Source: Lysobacter sp. (GTDB lineage Bacteria; Pseudomonadota; Gammaproteobacteria; Xanthomonadales; Xanthomonadaceae). From it: a stretch of 64,000 bases of DNA. This document shows, piece after piece, positions 44,822 to 54,420 of this stretch. The notes under the pieces are model-generated. The model saw only the letters and a program-made list of their open reading frames with translations, was not told the origin of the DNA and did no database searches. Location of the stretch: NCBI GenBank assembly GCA_013141175.1, contig JABFRN010000001.1, positions 1,565,444 through 1,629,443 of the forward strand, read 5' to 3'. Position 1 is the stretch's first letter. Each line of letters opens with the position of its first letter. Both the position numbers and the translations under genes were made by a program.

Positions 44822-45029
44822 CCGTCGAGTCTACTTGGCCGGCGGCAGCGGCACGGAGTGACGGATGTCACTGCGTGCGGGTCATTGCGTGCGAGGTCGT
44901 TCTCCTGATGACCACCGCAGCGATGACAGCCGCCGCGATGACAGCCGGCCCATCCAGGACAGGCTTGCGTCTCGAAGCGCATCCCGGAGATGCTGCCGCG
45001 TCCCGTCTCCCTCATCGCTGCCCGACACC

Positions 45030-45063
45030 ATGCTCGCCCTGATCCAATGCTCGCCCTGATCCA
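45030..45063 (+). repeat. 17-base tandem duplication at the dtd start
   Basis: ATGCTCGCCCTGATCCA occurs twice back to back (45030-45046, 45047-45063). Only the second ATG is in frame with dtd; the first opens a 9-residue dead-end frame (MLALIQCSP then stop). Confidence 0.85.
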
Positions 45064-45487
45064 ACGCGTCACCGAAGCCAGGGTCGTCGTCGACGGCGAG
45101 ACCGTCGGCGCCATCGGCCCCGGGCTGCTGGCCCTGATCGGGGTGGAGCCCGGCGATGGCCCGGCACAGGTCGCCAAGCTCGGAGACCGCCTGCTCCGTT
45201 ACCGGGTATTTTCCGACCCCGCCGGAAAAATGAACCTGTCCCTCGCCGACACCGGGGGCAGCCTGCTGCTGGTCAGCCAGTTCACCCTCGCCGCCGAGAC
45301 GTCCTCGGGGCTCCGGCCGAGCTTCAGCACCGCGGCTGCGCCTGCCGACGCAGAGCGTATCTTCGACGAAATGGTGGTTTACTGCCGTCAAAAGCATGAC
45401 AAGGCCGTTGAAACCGGCCGCTTTGGCGCACACATGGTCGTCAGCCTCGTCAACGACGGTCCGGTGACCTTCCTGCTCCGGGCCTGA
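45047..45487 (+). CDS. dtd: D-aminoacyl-tRNA deacylase
   Basis: Hydrolyses D-Tyr-tRNA and similar mischarged tRNAs. A 146-residue protein with all family signatures: [28 protein letters not shown] and [11 protein letters not shown]. The start at 45047 is decided by the family N-terminus (MLALIQRV). A 17-base duplication creates a decoy start immediately upstream. It precedes rpoD. Confidence 0.95.
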   Translation: MLALIQRVTEARVVVDGETVGAIGPGLLALIGVEPGDGPAQVAKLGDRLLRYRVFSDPAGKMNLSLADTGGSLLLVSQFTLAAETSSGLRPSFSTAAAPADAERIFDEMVVYCRQKHDKAVETGRFGAHMVVSLVNDGPVTFLLRA

Positions 45488-45658
45488 ATCCCGCAACCGC
45501 GCCGCCGCACGAGGCTTGAATGCGTGGCTGCGGCGCACCACATCGTCCGGGCACAGCCTCCTTTTCCCCGGTCGCGCGTTGTACCGACCGAATGCTTCCG
45601 AATCACCTCAAGCGCCGTTTCCGCCCACTCCGGCGCCCAGTCCCCGCCCCGGGGCTGT

Positions 45659-45664
45659 TATAAT
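45659..45664 (+). promoter_or_regulatory. Possible -10 element for rpoD
   Basis: TATAAT lies 30 bases upstream of the rpoD start in an otherwise very GC-rich stretch. No confident -35 box is seen at the proper distance, and the element sits close to the start codon. Confidence 0.4.
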
Positions 45665-45693
45665 TACGGGTTCACTTTCCCACGGTGGCGCCC

Positions 45694-47544
<1,851 letters not shown>

Positions 47545-47566
47545 GCACCACTGCGTTCAACCGGAG

Positions 47567-47599
47567 AAAAGCCCGCCGCATGGCGGGCTTTTCGTTTTT
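47567..47599 (+). terminator. Rho-independent terminator of rpoD
   Basis: AAAAGCCCGCC / GGCGGGCTTTT, 11 base pairs with a 4-base loop, followed by CGTTTTT. Confidence 0.92.
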
Positions 47600-47655
47600 G
47601 CGGGGCATGCTGCAGGAACGCCTTCAGGTGCGACTGCCGACATGAGCCCAGACCC

Positions 47656-47682
47656 GTTGTCCCGGCGAAAGCCGGGACCCAG
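47656..47682. repeat. Single arm of repeat family A
   Basis: GTTGTCCCGGCGAAAGCCGG followed by GACCCAG, a lone palindromic unit related to the paired elements at 26730, 32675 and 34948. Confidence 0.6.
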
Positions 47683-47715
47683 TTCTTCGCCTCGCTTTGC
47701 TAAGATTCCGCTCAC

Positions 47716-47791
<76 letters not shown>

Positions 47792-47911
47792 CATCGACCT
47801 CCGGCGGCATCCGCTTCGCGCGGATTCGTCATTGACCAGACATCCGATCGATTTCGGATCGCCGTAATCGCCGGATTGCAGCAAGCGCTTTGCAGAATCA
47901 GCCGGGGTTGC

Positions 47912-48325
47912 CTATGCGGACAATCGCCGCTTCCGCAACGGGCGAGCGGACAGGTTTTCGGTAAGACCCACCACCGCAGCGCGATCGAAAGCATCCAGTT
48001 CGCGGAAGGCTTCGATCAATTGTTCTTCTTCGTCGCTGCGGGCGAAGTGACGATGCACCACGGCGAACTCGCCGTTTTCTTCCGATGCGGCGTCGACTCG
48101 ACGAGTCGCATGCCTGGTGCCTTTGCCTGTGGCGAGCCACTCGAACGAGCAACCCAAAGCGGCAGCAAGGTCCGCGAAGTGCGTGGTGGACGGCGTCGAA
48201 CCGGAAGCGCTCTCCCATTGCGCGACGGCGCTGCGACTGAGGTTCAGCATTGTCGACAGTTGCGCTTGGGTCAATCGCGCGGCCTGCCGGGCGCTTCGGA
48301 TCCGCAAAGCAATGCTTTTCTGCAC
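47912..48325 (-). CDS. XRE-family transcriptional regulator, divergent from the P450/peptide cluster
   Basis: A 137-residue protein with an N-terminal HTH_3 domain (IRSARQAARLTQAQLSTMLN, with LSRSAVAQWESASGSTPST and LAAALGCSFEWLATG). An acidic C-terminal region rich in Glu/Asp helices follows. The GTG at 48325 is chosen because it has a good ribosome binding site (GGAGA) and starts exactly at the domain; ATG at 48358 and TTG at 48400 lack one. It diverges from the P450 gene at 48582 and is a likely repressor or activator of that run of genes. Confidence 0.82.
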   Translation of the reverse strand: MQKSIALRIRSARQAARLTQAQLSTMLNLSRSAVAQWESASGSTPSTTHFADLAAALGCSFEWLATGKGTRHATRRVDAASEENGEFAVVHRHFARSDEEEQLIEAFRELDAFDRAAVVGLTENLSARPLRKRRLSA

Positions 48326-48436
48326 CAGTCGTCTCCTGCTTGTCAGCCCCCCTGACATGTTAAATATCGGTAACCGGATGTTGTAGCGTTCGGATAACAA
48401 GATGTCTTTTACACGACGGAGAAAAAAGAAAACCGG

Positions 48437-48496
48437 ATTGACGTCAGTGTTGCTTGCCTGAAACGCCCATTGACGAATTTCCGTTTTCGTTATTGT
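48437..48496 (+). promoter_or_regulatory. Possible promoter/operator of the P450/peptide cluster
   Basis: ATTGACG occurs at 48437-48443 and again at 48469-48475, 32 bases apart (about three helical turns), so a dimeric regulator could bind both. The second copy provides a TTGACG -35-like box with TATTGT (48491-48496) as weak -10, with only 15 bases between them. The assignment is tentative. Confidence 0.35.
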
Positions 48497-48581
48497 TGGC
48501 TCGCCGGTGGCGCGCAGGCGCGATGCATCGAATCGGTAGAACCGTCACGTACTGTTCGCGATCCGAAGGAACGGATAAGAC

Positions 48582-49721
48582 ATGCTCAAGGAAAACCTCG
48601 AAGCTCGCTTTTCCAACGACCCGCTTCGGTTCCTGGACGAGCAGTTCCCCGGAAACGGCGATGCCGTGAAAACCGGACGGCATGAATACCTGCTGGGCAA
48701 TCCGATCGATGCGCGCGCAGTGCTTCGCAACAGCGAAGGTCGTTACGGCGAACATTCGGATTTCTTCCATACCCGGTATGGGATCTTCGGCCCGAGATCC
48801 GCGCAGCTCAAGATCCGTCGTGCCGCGCGGTTACTGGTGCGCACTCATGTACAGGCGTGCGATCAGGGCGAACTGTCATCGTTCATGGCCGCCCATCTGC
48901 CTTCGGCGAGCGATTGGCCGGATACCGGCAATCGGCTTGCCTATCGTTTTCTTTCGCCGGTATTGCTTGCGCCGGGCAGCCCACCGGAATTGCGCAGGCT
49001 CCTCGACCGCATCGTCGAACAGGCGGTGCTCGCCAATGCCCGGTCGCGCCAGCCGCGCTGGCGACGGATGCTGCTGCAATTCAATACGACGTTGCGGCTT
49101 TCAAAAGCGATCGAAGCGCGCCAAGCGCTTGCGCGCGAGCAGCCGATCGATCTTCTGGACGTCGTGGCCTGCTCATCGGGACCGGAACAGCGGGTCGACG
49201 AGCTGGTCGAAGTGTTCCTGTCGTTCCTGTTCGCGATCGCCGGATCGGTCGGTTTCGTCCTGGGGTGGTCGCTGTATCTGGCAGGCACGCACCCCGATCG
49301 CGAAACGCCACCGGAATGGATGGTGCAGGAAGCATTGCGCCTGTGGCCGGTCGCGTGGCAGTTGGGACGACATCCAACGAAGGACCACGAAATTTCGGGC
49401 GTGAGCGTCGGCGCCGCGGACGAAGTCGTGGTGTGTCCTTACCTGGTGCACCGGAATCCACAGTACTGGTCGGAACCGACATCGTTCCAACCGCAGCGCT
49501 GGTCGTCGCCGGACGCATGGCGCAATCCGGCGTTCATTCCATTCGGTTACGGGCCTCATCGCTGCATCGCGGCCGATCTGTCGTCGCAACTGGTCAGCGC
49601 GATGCTCGGCGCGATCCTGCGGTCGAACATGCTGTCGATCGAAGCACATGAAACGCGCCCGACCGTGGCGGCGGCAATGGCGCCGCCGCCGTTTCGCATG
49701 ACGCTTCGACCTCGCGGTTGA
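48582..49721 (+). CDS. Cytochrome P450 (first of the peptide cluster)
   Basis: A 379-residue P450, short for the family. The heme-ligand loop is FIPFGYGPHRCIA with Cys328. The K-helix ExxR is Glu250/Arg253 (VQEALRLW) and the meander is FQPQRW. The I-helix reads FAIAGSVGFV, lacking the usual oxygen-activating Thr (Gly224 in its place). P450s insert oxygen or form C-C, C-O or C-N bonds between aromatic side chains. It directly precedes three precursor-like micro-genes, which suggests a peptide substrate. Ribosome binding site AAGGAA precedes the ATG at 48582. Confidence 0.9.
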   Translation: MLKENLEARFSNDPLRFLDEQFPGNGDAVKTGRHEYLLGNPIDARAVLRNSEGRYGEHSDFFHTRYGIFGPRSAQLKIRRAARLLVRTHVQACDQGELSSFMAAHLPSASDWPDTGNRLAYRFLSPVLLAPGSPPELRRLLDRIVEQAVLANARSRQPRWRRMLLQFNTTLRLSKAIEARQALAREQPIDLLDVVACSSGPEQRVDELVEVFLSFLFAIAGSVGFVLGWSLYLAGTHPDRETPPEWMVQEALRLWPVAWQLGRHPTKDHEISGVSVGAADEVVVCPYLVHRNPQYWSEPTSFQPQRWSSPDAWRNPAFIPFGYGPHRCIAADLSSQLVSAMLGAILRSNMLSIEAHETRPTVAAAMAPPPFRMTLRPRG

Positions 49722-49860
49722 AGCGCCATGTTTCAAGATCAGCGCCGATCGCGAAGCGGTCGCCGCAACTGGGCACCATGGCATTCAGCGATGTTTATCG
49801 AGCTGCCTGTCCTGGCGTAAACGCGGTGAATATCCACTCATCTGGAACAAGGAGATCGAC

Positions 49861-49953
49861 ATGAAAAAGACAATCTGCGCGTTGAAAGCCGCTCTTGGCG
49901 TGCGTGGCATCGGCTGCGGGATGTGGCGTTGGCTGCAGTACCACAACATCTGA
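49861..49953 (+). CDS. Putative P450-modified peptide precursor 1 (30 aa)
   Basis: A 30-residue product behind AAGGAGATCGAC. Leader: MKKTICALKAALGVRGIG; a CG step; then MWRWLQYHNI at the C-terminus. Two further genes of the same design follow at 50049 and 50241. Leader positions 1-14 and the last nine residues are shared, while the short linker before WRW differs. The core carries two Trp, one Tyr and one His, suitable for P450 cross-links. Too short for ordinary gene finders. Confidence 0.85.
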   Translation: MKKTICALKAALGVRGIGCGMWRWLQYHNI

Positions 49954-50048
49954 GCGGCAGGCGCCGGAATGCAGTGAAAGAAGCATTCAGCGCCGCCACC
50001 TCGACACAACACGGCAAGTATCCACACACCCGAAACAAGGAGATCGAC

Positions 50049-50144
50049 ATGAAAAAGGCAATCTGCGCGATGAAGGCTGCATTGGGCATTCGCAGCATCG
50101 GTGGCGGCAACCGCTGGCGTTGGGTGCATTACCACAACATCTGA
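50049..50144 (+). CDS. Putative P450-modified peptide precursor 2 (31 aa)
   Basis: A 31-residue product behind the same AAGGAGATCGAC site. Leader: MKKAICAMKAALGIRSIG; then GG, a NR linker and WRWVHYHNI at the C-terminus. Relative to precursor 1 the core changes only in two central positions (LQ to VH). The nucleotide context upstream (TATCCAC...CGAAACAAGG) is shared, showing that the whole unit of about 190 bases was duplicated. Confidence 0.85.
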   Translation: MKKAICAMKAALGIRSIGGGNRWRWVHYHNI

Positions 50145-50240
50145 GCGACCCGCGCTGCAGGGTGGTGCCGGCAGTCCGTTGCGCCGCCCGGATTGAAGCG
50201 ATGCCGTAATTTCCCACACATCCGAAACAAGGAGATCGAC

Positions 50241-50342
50241 ATGAAAAAGGCCATTTGCGCGATGAGAGCCGCACTGGGCATTCGTGGTATCGGTGGTTGC
50301 CAGATCGGCGCCTGGCGTTGGCAGCACTACCACAACATCTGA
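50241..50342 (+). CDS. Putative P450-modified peptide precursor 3 (33 aa)
   Basis: A 33-residue product behind AAGGAGATCGAC. Leader: MKKAICAMRAALGIRGIG, then GC, a QIGA linker and WRWQHYHNI at the C-terminus. It is the longest because of the linker; the core length is constant. It is followed by a strong hairpin and then the second P450 gene. Confidence 0.85.
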   Translation: MKKAICAMRAALGIRGIGGCQIGAWRWQHYHNI

Positions 50343-50351
50343 TCCGTCGAC

Positions 50352-50381
50352 GCCGGAGGGCGGCGCGAGCCGCTCTCCGGC
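50352..50381 (+). terminator. Strong hairpin between precursor 3 and the second P450 gene
   Basis: A 13-base-pair stem (one G-T pair) closed by a GCGA tetraloop; stem arms 50352-50364 and 50369-50381. No T-run follows, and the next start is 30 bases away. It could partially terminate transcription or stabilise the 3' end of the upstream peptide mRNA, letting the peptides be made in excess over the enzymes (inference). Confidence 0.6.
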
Positions 50382-50410
50382 TGATGCATATTCCATCCGG
50401 AGTGTTGGCG

Positions 50411-51676
50411 ATGTCGGACTCGACAGTGACAGAATCAGAAGCGATGCGGGCGTTTCGCCACCGCCGTCTCGACGAGGGGGATGTGTTCTGGGCGCGCGAA
50501 AACTTTCTGGCGATATTCGACGCGCAGACCGCTCAGCGGTTCGAAGCGACGAATTTCGCCGACCTGACGATGCTGGATGGCTTCGCCGACGTCGTCCGTG
50601 GCAAGCAGAGCGAGTCGTTCGATTGGACCCGGTTGCGCTCAGGCTGGTCGGGTCAGTTGCGCCACTTGAGCAATGCCGATGGCCTGCGACAACTGGCGCA
50701 ACGCATGGACCGGGTGCTCGACGCGGAAACAGGGCGGCATCAGGATCTGGTGTGGCTGGCCGAGCGGGTGTCCGTCGAAGCGCTGGTGCCCTCGATCATT
50801 TCCGGGCTGAAGCCTGCCGCGCATCGCCGCGTCGTCAAGGAAGTGCTCTCGAAGGTGGCTTGGGTGCTGTCGGATATCGATTCGCACCGCGCTCCGCCCT
50901 GGCACAAATCGAAGATGTTCGCGCTGCAGGTGATCGCAGGCATCGATGTCCGGCGCGAATTGAAAGGACGCGCCAGCGGGAAGCGGCAGCGACAGCGGGA
51001 TCTCGTCGATCCGGTCGTGGACATGATCCCGGCATTGGGAATGGGCCGCGCCGTGGACGCGGTAACCGCCCTGCTCACCGCCATCACCGGATCGCCGGGC
51101 GCAGCCGCCGCATGTTTTCTTTACGAGTTGAGTCGACAGCATGCATGGCGTAGCCGCCTGGAGGCGGAGCTGGCCGCCGTGCCGTTGGAAAATCTCTGCG
51201 AATCGCCGATGCGCATGGCGCCATTGACGGGACGATTCATCAAGGAAATCCTCAGGATCTGGAGCTCGCCACCGATCGTGGTGCGCAACGTGCGCACCGA
51301 TATCCAGCACGAGGGCGGCTGTTTGAAAGCCGGCCAGCACTATGTGCTCAGTTCCTTCCTGATCCACCACAACGACAAGGACTGGTCCGATCCCGAGACC
51401 TTCGATCCTGATCGCTGGCTGGCGGAAGGCCGCCGCGAACAGTGTCCGCACGGCAGCTACGTGCCGTTCGGGTGGGCGCCGAAGGCGTGCATCGGCGCGA
51501 ACCTCGGCATGGCGCAGCTGGTGATCCTCGCGCATCTGCTCTGCACGCGCTATCGCCTCGATGTGTCGCAACCCGAGCGGGCGCGCATGGCAGTGGCCTC
51601 GGTCGTCAGGCCGGCGGATTTCAATGGCGTGGTCACGCGTCGCGAGCCCGCTGTCACAAGCGCTGCGGAGTCCTGA
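50411..51676 (+). CDS. Cytochrome P450 (second of the peptide cluster)
   Basis: A 421-residue P450. Heme loop YVPFGWAPKACIG with Cys360, where Lys358 and Ala359 fill positions usually held by Arg and a small residue. ExxR is Glu279/Arg282 (KEILRIW) and the meander is FDPDRW. The I-helix reads TAITGSPGAA and again lacks the conserved Thr, as in the first P450. The two P450s are not close duplicates of each other outside these motifs. The ATG at 50411 has a GGAG site. A longer frame upstream overlaps precursor 3 and was rejected. The gene runs 1 codon into the MATE gene start (TGA then ATG). Confidence 0.9.
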   Translation: MSDSTVTESEAMRAFRHRRLDEGDVFWARENFLAIFDAQTAQRFEATNFADLTMLDGFADVVRGKQSESFDWTRLRSGWSGQLRHLSNADGLRQLAQRMDRVLDAETGRHQDLVWLAERVSVEALVPSIISGLKPAAHRRVVKEVLSKVAWVLSDIDSHRAPPWHKSKMFALQVIAGIDVRRELKGRASGKRQRQRDLVDPVVDMIPALGMGRAVDAVTALLTAITGSPGAAAACFLYELSRQHAWRSRLEAELAAVPLENLCESPMRMAPLTGRFIKEILRIWSSPPIVVRNVRTDIQHEGGCLKAGQHYVLSSFLIHHNDKDWSDPETFDPDRWLAEGRREQCPHGSYVPFGWAPKACIGANLGMAQLVILAHLLCTRYRLDVSQPERARMAVASVVRPADFNGVVTRREPAVTSAAES

Positions 51677-53053
51677 ATGAAGGATCTGACCCAAGGCCGC
51701 ATCGATGTGCATCTGCTGAGGATGTCGGGCGCAATGCTGCTCAACATGCTCATGGGCACGCTGTTTTCGCTGGGGAACATCTATTGGCTCGGACGTCTCG
51801 GCGCTCAGGCGCAGGCGGCGGTCACCCTGTCCGGCATTCCGATGATGCTGCTGCTGACCCTGATGCCTGTGATCAGCATGGGCGCGGGGATCCTGATTTC
51901 GCATGCGGTCGGCGCCAAGGATCAGGCGCGCGCGAATCGGATCTTCAACGAAGCGTTCGGCGCTTCCATGATCCTGATCGCCGTGATCGGAGCGATCGCC
52001 TGGGTGCAGCGTGAAGCGTTCGGGTCTCTGATGACGAGCGACCCCGGGACCGCTGCGCTGATCGCGACCTACACGCGCTGGTTCATCCCGTCGATCGTGG
52101 TGCAACTGCCGCTGTTCGTGTTGGCGGGGGCGCTCGAGTTCACCGGCAATGTCCGCGCCGGCACCATTGCCCAGTCGGCAACGGTGGTGTTGAACGCGAT
52201 ACTCACGCCGATCCTGATGTTCGGCTGGCTGGGCATGCCGAAGCTCGGGCTGACCGGCACCGGCATGGCGTCGTTCATCGCCTGCAGCATCACCATGCTG
52301 TGCATGCTCGCGTATTTCGCGCGCAAGGACGCCTACCTCAGCATGCGTCCGTCGATCTGGTTCTCGCGACCGAAGGAGCTGTGGGGCGCGCTGAAGATCG
52401 GCCTGCCGATCGGTATCGAAGGCGGTCTGGTCGCCGCCTATCTGCTGGTGATCGCATTGTTGCTGCGCCCGTTCGGTCCGGTCGAGCAGGCCGCCTTCGG
52501 CATCGGTCATCGGGTCTTCCAGGCCGCGCTCATGCCGTTGATGGCGCTCAGCACCGCGGCCTGCGTCATCGTCGGTCAGAGCCATGGCGCCGGGATGGGA
52601 GATCGGGTGCGCGAAGTGCTGCGGACCAGCCTGATCATCGGAGGCATCGTCGGCCCCACGCTGCTGATCGTGTTCGAGAGCTTCGCGCCCTGGATCTGCA
52701 GCCGCTTCTCCGACGACGCGGCCGTCATCGCAGCGGGCTCGGTCTTCCTGCGCATCGGCGCACTGACCTTCATCCCATCGAGTGTCGCCTATGTCGTCTT
52801 CGCGGTGCTCACGGGCATGGGCAACACGCGCGCGAGTCTGTTCACGCAGATCGCTTACGCCGCCCTCGTCGTGCTGCCGGCGTTCGCCTTGTCGCGTCTC
52901 GCGGAATTCGAACCACGCTGGCTGTGGACCGTGATGGTGGTCGCCGGCTGTGTGCAGGCATTGATGGCCTGGTATTTCCTGCGCAGGGACTTCGGCAAAC
53001 GCGTCGACCAGGTCCCGGCCATGCCTGCCGTCGAAATGGGTACGGCGTCTTGA
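51677..53053 (+). CDS. MATE family exporter of the peptide cluster
   Basis: A 458-residue inner-membrane protein with about twelve membrane spans: LLNMLMGTLFSLGNIYWLGR near the N-terminus, LTLMPVISMGAGILISHAVG, GLPIGIEGGLVAAYLLVIAL and GIGHRVFQAALMPLMALSTA in the second half. MATE exporters move small organic molecules; here the likely cargo is the matured peptide. The ATG directly follows the TGA of the second P450 gene and the stop overlaps the TTG start of the next gene, indicating a single transcript and coupled translation. Confidence 0.9.
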   Translation: MKDLTQGRIDVHLLRMSGAMLLNMLMGTLFSLGNIYWLGRLGAQAQAAVTLSGIPMMLLLTLMPVISMGAGILISHAVGAKDQARANRIFNEAFGASMILIAVIGAIAWVQREAFGSLMTSDPGTAALIATYTRWFIPSIVVQLPLFVLAGALEFTGNVRAGTIAQSATVVLNAILTPILMFGWLGMPKLGLTGTGMASFIACSITMLCMLAYFARKDAYLSMRPSIWFSRPKELWGALKIGLPIGIEGGLVAAYLLVIALLLRPFGPVEQAAFGIGHRVFQAALMPLMALSTAACVIVGQSHGAGMGDRVREVLRTSLIIGGIVGPTLLIVFESFAPWICSRFSDDAAVIAAGSVFLRIGALTFIPSSVAYVVFAVLTGMGNTRASLFTQIAYAALVVLPAFALSRLAEFEPRWLWTVMVVAGCVQALMAWYFLRRDFGKRVDQVPAMPAVEMGTAS

Positions 53054-54420
53054 GTGTCTTCAGTCCAGCGCCGCAAGAGGCCGGAAGACTGCGTCCTTCC
53101 GTCGCCTGCGATACCGGCGGCGCATTGTCCGGCTTCCGATGCATCCGCAGCGTCGGCGGCATCGAGGAGTACCGGCTTGCCGCCAACGGTTTGCGCGTGC
53201 TGTTCATGGAGGCGCGCGCCGCGCCGGTCGCCTTGTTGATGTTGACCTACGAGGTCGGCAGTCGACACGAAACCGATGGATTCAAGGGTGCGAGCCACAT
53301 GATCGAACACCTGATGTTCAAGGGCAGCGCGCGCTTCAACAGGCAGCTGGGAACCTCGATCTTCGATCTACTCCACCCCGTTGGTGCCCAGACCAACGCG
53401 ACCACCTGGCTGGACCGCACGAATTACTTCAACCTCGTGCCGGTCAGCCATCTCGAGATCGCCGCGGACGTCGAAGCGGACCGGATGCGCAATCTGCGCA
53501 TCGCGCCGGCCGACCTGGAAGCGGAAAGAACCGTCGTGCTCAACGAACACGACATGTACGCAGGCGATCCGCTGGAACGACTCAATCAGGCGGTCTGGGG
53601 CGCGGCATTTCGTGATCATCCCTATGGCCATCCCGTGCTGGGCACCCGCGACGACATCCTGGGGCTGACGCGCGAGCATCTGTTCGAGCACTACAACCGC
53701 TATTACTGGCCCGACAACGCCACGCTGACCGTGATCGGCGATGTCGACCGCAAGCGCACCTTCGACCTCGTCCGTCGACACTTCGAGCCTCTGCCCTCCG
53801 CGAATCGCAGCTTCGAAACGGATCATGGGGCCGAACCCGGGCCGCATGGCGAACAACGTGTCGTCGTCGAGCAGGAAGGTCAACCGGGCTGGGTCATGCT
53901 GGCCTATCGGACACCCGATGGTTCGAGCGCGGATGCGGATGCGTTGGAACTGCTGGGCAGCGTGCTGACCTGCGGCAAGTTGTCCCGCGTGTACCGGCCG
54001 CTGGTGGTCACTGGATTGGCGACAGGGGCATGGTCCAGTATTTCGCGCTTGAGGCATCCAGGCCTGTTCCAGGTGCAGTCGCTCCTGGGCAGCGATCAGG
54101 CGCATCTTCGCGTGGAACAGGTGCTCCGCGACGCCATCGCGGACATCCGGCGCCACGGTGTGTCCCAGCAGGAACTGGATCGCGCCAAGGGCCGCACGCG
54201 CGGAAACCTGCTGACGTCGCGCGATGGCCCCGTCGCTGTCGCGCTGCAGCTCAACGAAGCGATCGCCGCCGGCGACTGGACATCGTATGCGGCGGCGACC
54301 GACCGGATCGCTGCGGTGACGGTCGCCGATGTGCAGCGCGTGGCCCGCGACTATCTGATCGACGCACGCCTGACGGTCGGCCACCTTGCCCAACCCGGGC
54401 ATGGCGGAGCCGTGCAGTGA
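53050..54420 (+). CDS. M16 family zinc peptidase, catalytic subunit
   Basis: A 456-residue protein with the inverted zinc motif HMIEH (residues 83-87, context GASHMIEHLMFKGSARF) and the third ligand Glu166 in ERTVVLNEHDM. Two M16 core domains follow, as in MPP-beta, PqqF-like and AlbF-like peptidases. The start is TTG at 53050, overlapping the MATE stop; no signal peptide is seen, so it is likely cytoplasmic. It is coupled to a non-catalytic M16 partner. A role in removing the leader from the P450-modified peptide is inferred. Confidence 0.88.
   Translation: MSVFSPAPQEAGRLRPSVACDTGGALSGFRCIRSVGGIEEYRLAANGLRVLFMEARAAPVALLMLTYEVGSRHETDGFKGASHMIEHLMFKGSARFNRQLGTSIFDLLHPVGAQTNATTWLDRTNYFNLVPVSHLEIAADVEADRMRNLRIAPADLEAERTVVLNEHDMYAGDPLERLNQAVWGAAFRDHPYGHPVLGTRDDILGLTREHLFEHYNRYYWPDNATLTVIGDVDRKRTFDLVRRHFEPLPSANRSFETDHGAEPGPHGEQRVVVEQEGQPGWVMLAYRTPDGSSADADALELLGSVLTCGKLSRVYRPLVVTGLATGAWSSISRLRHPGLFQVQSLLGSDQAHLRVEQVLRDAIADIRRHGVSQQELDRAKGRTRGNLLTSRDGPVAVALQLNEAIAAGDWTSYAAATDRIAAVTVADVQRVARDYLIDARLTVGHLAQPGHGGAVQ

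Larger units (their letters stand above)
49832..50342 (+). repeat. Triplicated precursor unit, about 190 bases per unit
   Basis: Starts 49861, 50049 and 50241 are spaced 188 and 192 bases apart. The upstream 25 to 30 bases and the coding part are similar in all three; the 3' spacers (about 75 to 95 bases) are not conserved. This looks like tandem duplication followed by divergence with selection on the peptide. Confidence 0.8.

Noticed and set aside
49832..50342. CRISPR array or satellite repeat
   Set aside because: Units are about 190 bases, each with a start codon, a ribosome binding site and an open frame; repeat similarity follows the coding part, not short fixed repeats.
50255..50410. 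A 52-residue N-terminal extension of P450-2
   Set aside because: It would overlap precursor 3 in another frame and reads Arg-rich, non-P450 sequence. The ATG at 50411 has a ribosome binding site.
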